Origin: Euperipatoides rowelli
Lineage: Eukaryota > Onychophora > Udeonychophora > Euonychophora > Peripatopsidae
Strand: one strand, 5' to 3'
Assembly: GCA_003024985.2 (NCBI GenBank)
Contig: PXIH01S0019555.1
Length of the DNA stretch: 15,470 bases
In this document: in pieces, positions 9,612 to 15,470 of the stretch
How positions within the stretch are numbered: the stretch's first letter is position 1
Layout of the letters: every line of letters begins with the position of its first letter
The notes under the pieces: generated by a model
Seen by the model: the letters and a program-made list of their open reading frames with translations, nothing else
Databases searched by the model: none
What the model was told of the DNA's origin: nothing
Program-made: the position numbers and the translations under genes

Positions 9612-9631
9612 AAAAGGAAATAATTCCTTTT
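9612..9631. repeat. Short perfect inverted repeat
   Basis: AAAAGGAA and TTCCTTTT form a perfect 8-bp stem around the 4-nt spacer ATAA. It is followed 20 bases later by GTAACC-AC-GGTTAC. No function is evident in the middle of an intron. Confidence 0.6.
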
Positions 9632-10418
9632 CACAAAACCCTAACAATCTGGTAACCACGGTTACTTCTGAAACCACGAAGATGATCATACCAACCTGAA
9701 AAAAGCCACATATTTGGATGATTGTTTCAAGCAACATTTAAGAGTTAGAAATTTTTCCAAAAAAAAGTTGAAATCTTTAAATTTTCAATTTACTGTGGAA
9801 AGAAAACGAATATTGTCCGGACTGGACAGTCAATCTAAACTTTATATTTATCAATCTTTCTTATTCACGAACAAACCTCGTCTTTTCTCAAAATATTTTC
9901 AGGGGAAAGAAGAAAAAAACAAATTCTGTAAAATTTGACACTTCAGGCAATTGTTTAGCAGATGTACTGTATGTTTTTTCTCTCTTTCTTATTATTAGGG
10001 AACACTGTGTTTTGTGTAAATTTTCTGTCTTTACACATTTATCAGACTTAAGATATTAACACATTGTTATTACATATGAGTTTTTCTTAGATAGGCCTAA
10101 GTTCACCCAAAAATAGAATAAACAATGTTTGAATTCTTGCTGCTAGATGGGTCTGATGTTATGCTATAGCTTACTTTTAACTGCTGTTTATTATCATCAG
10201 ATCAGTTTTTACTTTCAAAGAATATAAAATAAACATTTTTTTTTTAATTTTGACAATATATTTTTGAGAATTAAATTCACTTGTGTTAAATTTACAGATT
10301 CAGCTACACTTTCAGCATTCTACCTGTTACTTTATTCAATGAATGCAACATTTAAAATTGACCTAAAAAAATCTATAAAGAGTTTTACAAAAAATCCTCA
10401 CCATATTACTGGTACTGT

Positions 10419-10734
10419 TTAACCCTTTCCATTCCAATTATTTTAATATGTGGTTTCGTTATACTCCAAAAATTTTTTTTACATGATTGCAATTTTTTAA
10501 ATCCCCTGATTTTAATTTTACTTTTTTTAAAAAATCATTTGTTATGATTAAAAACAAATATATTTTAGTTCTTTTGAACTTAAATTTTACTAATTTGAAG
10601 CATTTTTGAGGCTGACAATGTAACTATGATTGTTAAATTGTAAAGAAAAAAATGTTGATTTATAATCAACGGTGGAGTGGAAGATAAATTTTATAATGTC
10701 GATATATAATCGACAGTTGAGTGGAAAGTGTTAA
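10419..10734. mobile_element. piggyBac-like MITE (element 10423-10730) flanked by TTAA
   Basis: TTAA occurs at 10419-10422 and 10731-10734, exactly flanking a 308-bp segment. The left end reads CCCTTTCCATTCCAA. The right end, on the other strand, reads CACTTTCCACTCAAC, matching at 11 of 15 positions. A TTAA target duplication with ends starting C-C/A-C is the hallmark of piggyBac-type transposons. No transposase is encoded, so this is a non-autonomous copy. Near the right end are two 17-nt palindromes, GTTGATTTATAATCAAC (10654-10670) and GTCGATATATAATCGAC (10698-10714). They start 44 bases apart, each followed after 3-4 bases by a GAGTGGAA word. The element lies within the intron between the Ig exons and does not disturb the splice sites. 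Confidence 0.7.
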
Positions 10735-10921
10735 ATAGCTCCATCTAGTTTGACTATTTTATCCATAGGTTTTCTTTCACATTGAAGCCCAATACTAATG
10801 TTATAGTTTTGTCATTCAGTATTTAATATTGAGGTATTGATATAGAAATGTAAAGCTGTAGAATATTTTAATTTTCTAATTCTAGAAACAAATATGTATT
10901 TTTAATTTTTCATTGTTTTAG

Positions 10922-11046
10922 TTGCCCCAATAGTTCATACAGCTAAAAAGCAAGTTATTACTGGCGTTGGACTTACAGTAAAACTGCGTTGCGAATTTGA
11001 AGTGTTTCCATCAGCGAATCTGACATGGTTCATTAATGAAAAAAAG
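10922..11046 (+). CDS. Ig-superfamily adhesion protein (lachesin/IgLON-like), internal exon: first half of the next Ig domain
   Basis: The 125-nt exon lies between CATTGTTTTAG and the donor GTAGGC. With the T from the previous exon it encodes F plus 41 residues and ends in phase 0 after NEKK. It begins with the inter-domain linker FAPIV, then an A/B-strand region ending VKLRCEFEVFPSANLTWF. The Cys after L-R is the B-strand disulfide Cys, and the Trp 13 residues later is the invariant core Trp of the C strand. The exon stops just after the C strand; the second half of this domain must be on a downstream exon that I did not find in the window. The phase-0 border is at the same place in the fold as the start of the previous exon, as expected of duplicated Ig units. 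The NLT sequon could be N-glycosylated. Confidence 0.92.
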
Positions 11047-11112
11047 GTAGGCTAATTTTCATAATTTATAATATTAATAAATTATTGCTGAAGGGATGGA
11101 TGCTGGCTGAAT

Positions 11113-11396
11113 AGTGGTGTTCAAACCAGTATTATTCATATGTGACCATAAAATAAGCTCTATCCCCCTCCCTAAAAAAAAAACTGAGAAACCTAAGTAA
11201 TTAACCACGCTCTAAAAAAGAACATATTTTCTCCTAGATTGAGGAAGGAAGAATGACAAAATATTTTTATGTAAAAATATTGAATCTTAAAATTGTCTTT
11301 GCATGCCTAATCCACAGTTGATTGGTCTTTCAAAGTTAGTGTTTCATACCCTTAAATTTGGAAGGGGGGGGGGGGGTATAAGAAAAAAACACCACT
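11113..11396. mobile_element. Possible small hAT-like MITE with 9-bp inverted ends
   Basis: AGTGGTGTT at 11113-11121 is the perfect inverse of AACACCACT at 11388-11396, 284 bp end to end. The right end, extended by one base, reads CAGTGGTGTT, the style of some hAT ends. A C-rich block (near 11164) and a G13 run (11364-11376) lie inside. No target duplication is visible, and nine bases can match by chance, so this is tentative. Confidence 0.3.
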
Positions 11397-12796
11397 GAAT
11401 TATTAAAAATAATTATGTTGCTGTTGTCCCATAGCTTTTTTTTTTTTTTGATAATTCTTAATTCTAGCCCATGCCCACAGCATATTTACAGTAAAATGTT
11501 TAATAAAAAGCCTCAATTTTTTTGTAATTTAAAAATGTTTAAAAGCATTAAACTTGACAGTTCATGTGTTTTTAAAAATTGTAATATGCACAGTATGAGT
11601 AAACAAGTTAATAAGATGATCATCCTTAACATTATACGAGCCGTTAAATATGCAACAGTTTGACTCTGCACAGAACAAATTGTAGATCAGTTCACTAGCG
11701 TCTAATGCAGCACTATGAAAGCATGAATATACATGATCGCATTTTAATACCGAATATTTCAATTTTTTTAATAAACTCAGACTTTCAATCTAATTTTATC
11801 TTAAGTTGATTTTTGATAGTAAACTAACTTTAAATACAAATTAAAATTTGAAAACATCAGAGTTTGTAAAGAAAAAAAATGTTTTCCATAAGTTTCTAGT
11901 AGGCTATATTTATATTATTTATTTATTTATTAATAGCTGCACGTCAACTTTCACCACACCGTCTGTTCCAGGTTTGGTAAAGCAGAATCAATATTAAAAT
12001 TTAAATATATAACATTCTTATATATTTTTTAATCCAAATAAACATTAAAACTGTTAGTTTTATTTTCAACCTACTTGTTTTTATAAAACTATTTAATAAA
12101 GTTTACAAATCATTTATCGCTAGTGAACTAATCTACAATCTGATTCGTCTATGAATAATCATACTGTCACACATTAATGGCTCATCATATTATTATGATA
12201 GCATTCACAATAACCTATCAAGATGATGCTTAAATCAACTTTGATTGAACCGGTATATTGAATCAAATAAAAAGTACTTATAACATTTTAAATAAATAAA
12301 ACACACTTGTCTAATATATCATTTAATAGATTTGTAAAATATTTTATTTCTTTAAATAGTAGCCTATCTACAGTGTAAAGATCAGAGATTATTTTTATAT
12401 ACCGGTACTTCATTAAAAAAAAATATTGACATCATATGATACACATAAACTAGATGGTGCAAAATCATCTAATTTGACTCTCATTTCTGATTTGGTTATA
12501 AATAAATAATATATGTACATTTTGGTCATTCATTGGTTTATATTTAAAAAACAAAACATTTAATTTAAGCTTGTTTTTTTTATTACATATACTGTAAATT
12601 AAAAAGAAAATGGACTATGTAAAGTGGGAGTGTTCTAATTTATTTTATATTTAGCTATCTTTATTTTTTTTAAATGCTTTAATTTTACATAGAAAAGAAT
12701 AACTTAAAATAATAACTAAAATATAAAGAGATTTACTGAAAACTATATCTAATGTCAAAACTTTATAAACATCCATCGCTAATCATTCTTCTATTA

Positions 12797-12852
12797 ATCC
12801 ACCTTTATCTATTCAACTCTATTGATCCATTTCTATCTATCCAGCTCTATCT
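12797..12852. repeat. Degenerate 28-bp tandem repeat (TCTA-rich)
   Basis: Two adjacent 28-bp units at 12797-12824 and 12825-12852 share the pattern ATCCA..T.TATCTAT.CA.CTCTAT, with about 20 of 28 positions equal. The unit is itself built of TCTA words, so it is a degenerate microsatellite. Confidence 0.55.
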
Positions 12853-12910
12853 CTATACACAATTATATATTTTATATACCATACAGTAAATATATATTAT
12901 ACATTTACAC

Positions 12911-13100
12911 TACAGGTGAAATTCCATTATAATGAACTCCAAGGTACCTGCCAAATTTTTCATTTTACTGAAATTTCATTGAATTGAAATAGCCAACCTT
13001 CCCTCCCCCTCCAAAAAAAAAAAAAAAAAGTTTATGCAATTTTCTTTGCCATCTGTGTGTGACAAACATTCTGAATAATGTGATTGAAATTTCACAAATA
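12911..13100. mobile_element. pogo/Tigger-like MITE (element 12913-13098) flanked by TA
   Basis: TA dinucleotides at 12911-12912 and 13099-13100 flank a 186-bp segment. The left end reads CAGGTGAAATTCCATTATAA. The right end, on the other strand, reads TTTGTGAAATTTCA, matching 10 of the first 14 bases. The left part, with its GAAATTCCATTATAATGAAC and CCAAATTTTTCATT words, resembles aged ends of pogo/Tigger elements of the Tc1-mariner superfamily, whose target site is TA. There is no transposase. A C-rich block and an A18 run lie inside. The family is assigned from remembered end style, so it needs a library search. Confidence 0.5.
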
Positions 13101-13204
13101 CAGATCTAAACAAATAGAATAATTTAATTTAAAAAAATATAAATAAGAAAACAATTCAATAAACATTTTATAAATTATTTATTAAATTAATTGGAAAGAG
13201 CGTG

Positions 13205-13236
13205 TTCCGAAGCCAGTATTTTCCGAAGCCGGTAAC
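13205..13236. repeat. 16-bp tandem repeat
   Basis: TTCCGAAGCCAGTATT at 13205-13220 is followed directly by TTCCGAAGCCGGTAAC at 13221-13236. The first 10 bases are identical and the rest similar. It lies just before the GCGCCATCTATT word and the repeat cluster at 13271-13606. Confidence 0.7.
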
Positions 13237-13275
13237 AGCGCCATCTATTAACTATTTTTAGAAACTTTAATGTAA

Positions 13276-13291
13276 CAGGCTGATCAGCCTG
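13276..13291. repeat. Perfect 16-bp palindrome
   Basis: CAGGCTGATCAGCCTG equals its own reverse complement. A GC-rich perfect palindrome of this length is striking in such AT-rich DNA and could be a transposon or LTR end signal. Confidence 0.9.
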
Positions 13292-13346
13292 GGAACTAAG
13301 GATTAAGAATCATAACTCTTATGTGTGTGAGAGAGAGAGAGTGAGT

Positions 13347-13406
13347 GATGGCCGTGTAATGGGCTTAAAAATGTTTGATGCCCGTGTAACGGACTTATTT
13401 GCTAGT
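13347..13406. repeat. 30-bp tandem repeat
   Basis: Unit 1 (13347-13376) begins GATGGCCGTGTAATGGGC and unit 2 (13377-13406) begins GATGCCCGTGTAACGGAC. Of the first 21 bases 18 agree; the tails have diverged. Confidence 0.75.
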
Positions 13407-13491
13407 TATTTATTAAATGTATAAAAAAATGTGAAAAGTTTAATAATATGTAATGAAATTACTGAGTAATTAAATTAAATAAAGTCCGTTA
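13387..13491. repeat. Inverted repeat TAACGGACTT / AAGTCCGTTA
   Basis: A perfect 10-bp inverted pair at 13387-13396 and 13482-13491 is separated by 85 AT-rich bases. The right arm overlaps the AATAAA region. It could form a stem in RNA. The left arm is part of the second 30-bp tandem unit. Confidence 0.7.
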
Positions 13492-13606
13492 TTTTTTTCT
13501 GGATAAAGTTCTTTGCAGCATCATTTATTACAAATCTTCAAAATGTGGATTAGCTGTTTTCTAATCTAATTAACGGCCTCATCTTTTCAGTTCCAGTTGC
13601 ATTACA

Positions 13607-14004
13607 ACAGAACATAATAGTTTTGATTTCTTCCTACCTTTGCACCTATCACCCTTGGCACCAAGTGTATGGTACGGAAGTAATTGATAAAAGCCATTTC
13701 ACTTGCACTTCACATTAATAATATAATTGTGAATAATATTGTTTTTATTTCATATTTGTGATTAAATGTATGATTATGATATACTGTATGTGGGCCTAGA
13801 AAGGATAGTATCCTGAAATTAATAGTTTAATCGTTTAAATGTAATGATGCTGTTAAATTACTGGAAATTAATGTTTATGAAACAGATAAAAAAAAAGTAG
13901 AAATAGGTTGTTTTTTAAGAGATCTTTGGTGTCTACTAACAAAGGAACATCATAGTATTACAGCTTTATCCAGAATATCTTGGGTGACTCAAAAGTATTG
14001 AACC
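13607..14004. other. Stretch without recognised genes
   Basis: The first 80 bases (13607-13680) are less AT-rich, with a 29-codon open stretch and a CTTGG-CA-CCAAG mini-palindrome, but resemble no known protein. The rest is AT-rich and featureless. Confidence 0.45.
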
Positions 14005-14462
14005 CAGTGGTATTTCTTAGGGCTGACTTGAGGCATGGTCTTACAGGGCACAGGGTGCCAGGAGTTGGGTAGTTCCTATTATCTAAAGTCTAAAAAAAAA
14101 AATTATTAAGAGAATAAGGTAAAAAATACAAACAAAAATAAGCTAATTAGAAAAATAAAGAGGAAAAAACATACTCTAAAAATAAAAAACGCCATTTAAA
14201 AAATTAAGGGAAAAACTTACTGCTACCCTAAGTCTAAAAATGAAAATAATAAAAGCTTATTAAAAAAATATATGGAAAAAATGTAACCCAAAGTTTAAAA
14301 AAAAAAGCTTATTAAAACAATACATAGAAAAAGCGGACCTAATGTGTTCAAAAAAAAAAAAGCTTATTAAAAAATTAGATTAAAAATTGTACAAAGTATT
14401 AATTTTAAGGGCACCATGTCATACTTGCCCTGGATGCTATATTACATCTTGAGCCATCACTG
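14005..14462. mobile_element. Possible hAT-like non-autonomous element around an A-rich minisatellite
   Basis: The left edge reads CAGTGGTATTTCTTAGGGC. The right edge, on the other strand, reads CAGTGATGGCTCAAG. Only the first five bases match perfectly, but both edges are GC-richer blocks (AGGGCACAGGGTGCCAGGAG at 14046-14065 and GGGCACCATG at 14409-14418) around an A-rich centre, a layout seen in some short DNA transposons. No 8-bp target duplication was found. The AGGGTGCCAG word recurs near 4920, so a dispersed family is likely even if the class is wrong. Confidence 0.35.
14083..14380 (+). repeat. Degenerate A-rich minisatellite, period about 55 bp
   Basis: About five or six imperfect units follow the pattern AAGTCTAAAAA, A-run, GCTTATTAAAA, then a GGAAAAA word and a short CCTA/ACCC linker. 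Unit starts are near 14085, 14174, 14230, 14290 and 14343. The last three units keep GCTTATTAAA (14255, 14307 and 14362). Single copies of the A-run plus GCTTATTAAA motif are found at 4124 and 4983. Confidence 0.65.
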
Positions 14463-15470
14463 TTCTTAATATGTCAATTTTTGAAACCTGTATTGAAATT
14501 ACTAAATTTTTGGGAAATCTAACCAATGTACCCCTTTTTGCTTCTGCAGGATCTTCCAAATGGTAGTATACCTCAAGTGGTTTTTTTATGGGTTGTTAGC
14601 AGATATTCCTTCTTGATTCTAACAAATTAAAATTATCATTATCAAAATCGACTGCTGATGAGATTTCAATAATTGGTTACATGGAGTTTATAATGGAGTT
14701 AGTGTAACTATGTGTATGATTACTAACTGGTTCAATACAGACCTAATAAATATAGTTATGATAAAAGGAAACAAATATTTCTGATTCCAGTAGCAAATCA
14801 TCGTTCCTAAGAACCAGAGCAAATAAGGCCCATTGATGTTTCCTCTCGAGTTGACATGTTAGGCAAAAAATCTTTTTTATCACATTCTTTTCTTGACAAA
14901 GTTTTATAAATAGGAAATTGAAAGATTACTCAAGCATTCTACATGTCAATATCCTACCATCCCATATTGTAGATACAGGGCTAAAAAGCTGGCTGAACCA
15001 ATCAAATTAGTCTGTTTTAATGTGACCATTTTAAGACTGCATTTTGCAATATGAATTGGTAGAATGATTGAAATGAATTTATCCAAACCATTTATAATAT
15101 TGATTTGCTCTTTTTTATAGGTTATGATGCAGATAATTAGAGTAAATGTAAATTGTGAGAATATTCTGTTCATCTGTTTGAATGTCTATTGGAACAGGGC
15201 TAGTGACTTGCTCAAGTATGTTAAGGGTGGGGTTAAATATAGTCTGAAATATGTTTGTTTTTCTGAATAATAATGGATTTACTCCAAGTTATTGCTGATA
15301 TTGTTTATTTTCAAGCCAGTGGATTGGGTTGTCCTTAACCAAGAGAAATGTTACATCATGATTCAAGGGTTTAGAGATGATTTAAAATCACCTATTATAG
15401 GGTGACTTGTAGTTCATGATTTGCCATAAACAAAATGTAAACCAATTGTAAATGTCAAATATATTTATTT
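14463..15470. other. Stretch without recognised genes
   Basis: About 1 kb of AT-rich sequence. A 75-aa minus-strand frame (15173-14946) is rich in I, F and L and could be read as a membrane segment, but it matches no family I know and has no supporting signals. No repeat with clear limits was seen. Confidence 0.5.

Larger units (their letters stand above)
9114..10921 (+). other. Phase-1 intron between the two Ig exons
   Basis: The 1808-bp intron starts GTAAGTG and ends with a T-rich tract and TTTTAG. Splicing joins a single T from the first exon to TT of the next (codon for Phe), right at the border between two Ig domains. The intron is AT-rich. It contains an 8-bp-stem palindrome at 9612-9631, a short GTAACC/GGTTAC palindrome at 9652-9665, a stretch resembling a pogo transposon end at 9518-9536, and a piggyBac-like MITE at 10423-10730. 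The 74-aa frame at 9714-9938 looks like chance low-complexity coding. Confidence 0.85.
11047..12910 (+). other. Downstream intron, first part
   Basis: It starts with the donor GTAGGC and is AT-rich. It includes a possible small inverted-repeat element at 11113-11396 with a G13 run, a less AT-rich island at 11937-11996 with a weakly exon-like look, and a degenerate 28-bp tandem repeat at 12797-12852. The short frames at 11415-11663 (+) and 11562-11762 (-) show no similarity to known proteins. Confidence 0.6.
13271..13606 (+). repeat. Possible solo LTR with internal repeats
   Basis: The segment starts TGTAACAGGC and ends GCATTACA, so the termini are the short inverted pair TGTAA/TTACA typical of LTRs. 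An AATAAA at 13478-13483 could be its polyadenylation signal. Inside are a perfect 16-bp palindrome (13276-13291), a GA run (13328-13341) and a 30-bp tandem pair (13347-13406). No matching 4-6 bp target duplication was found, and there is no second LTR, primer-binding site or internal coding region. The LTR reading is a guess; the individual repeats are certain. Confidence 0.3.

Noticed and set aside
9714-9938. 74-aa plus-strand open frame in the intron, rich in Lys and Phe
   Set aside because: Its composition follows the A/T-rich DNA, it has no domain, and it lies wholly within the inferred intron.
11415-11762. Overlapping 82-aa (+) and 66-aa (-) open frames
   Set aside because: Low-complexity content, mutual overlap on opposite strands and no similarity to known proteins.
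13580-13690. Possible exon after CATCTTTTCAG at 13580-13590
   Set aside because: The phase-0 reading stops within nine codons, and the open frame is not Ig-like and has no clear donor.
14946-15173. 75-aa minus-strand hydrophobic open frame, possible small membrane protein
   Set aside because: Hydrophobicity is expected from T-rich codons; there is no family match and no promoter or splice context.
1-15470. CRISPR array, tRNA, rRNA, operon or bacterial defence system
   Set aside because: No regularly spaced repeats with unique spacers, no tRNA-like or rRNA-like sequence, and the spliced Ig exons show that this is animal DNA.

Overview
This is a window of nuclear DNA from an animal, most likely an invertebrate and plausibly an arthropod. 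It is very AT-rich, with long A/T and some G homopolymer runs. Its only convincing host coding sequence is two short exons separated by a GT-AG intron of about 1.8 kb. The species cannot be fixed from the sequence; the lachesin-like protein similarity favours an arthropod, without proving it. Two ambiguous bases (N at 4407 and 6510) suggest a draft assembly.

Host gene (+ strand): exons at 8963-9113 and 10922-11046 encode the end of one immunoglobulin (Ig) domain and the start of the next, in a cell-adhesion protein of the lachesin / IgLON-like type. The outer edges of both exons are phase 0 and fall at the same place in the Ig fold. The intron between them is phase 1 and falls at the domain border. 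The rest of the gene lies outside the window or in exons I could not recognise, so most of the window is probably intron.

Region by region. 1-2086: AT-rich sequence with one small hAT-like MITE (210-376) flanked by a perfect 8-bp target duplication. 2087-2438: a long foldback (inverted repeat). 2439-4123: featureless AT-rich DNA. 4124-5020: A-rich repeat motifs, an ATCGAT cluster and possible LTR debris. 5024-6129 (- strand): a decayed Ty3/gypsy reverse transcriptase and RNase H joined directly to a piece of a LINE endonuclease. 6130-7990: simple-sequence AT-rich DNA. 7990-8420: a less AT-rich patch with tandem and spaced repeats. 8963-11046: the two Ig exons, with a piggyBac-like MITE (10423-10730, TTAA on both sides) in their intron. 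11113-11396: a possible small inverted-repeat element. 12913-13098: a pogo/Tigger-like MITE. 13205-13606: a cluster of repeats, a perfect 16-bp palindrome and a possible solo LTR. 14005-14462: a possible hAT-like element carrying an A-rich minisatellite. The remainder is AT-rich sequence with no recognised feature.

I found no operon, CRISPR, tRNA, rRNA or defence-like system. The most unusual items are the gypsy/LINE chimera, the 2.1-2.4 kb foldback, the paired 17-nt palindromes inside the piggyBac-like MITE, and the in-frame repeated motif at 8228-8413.
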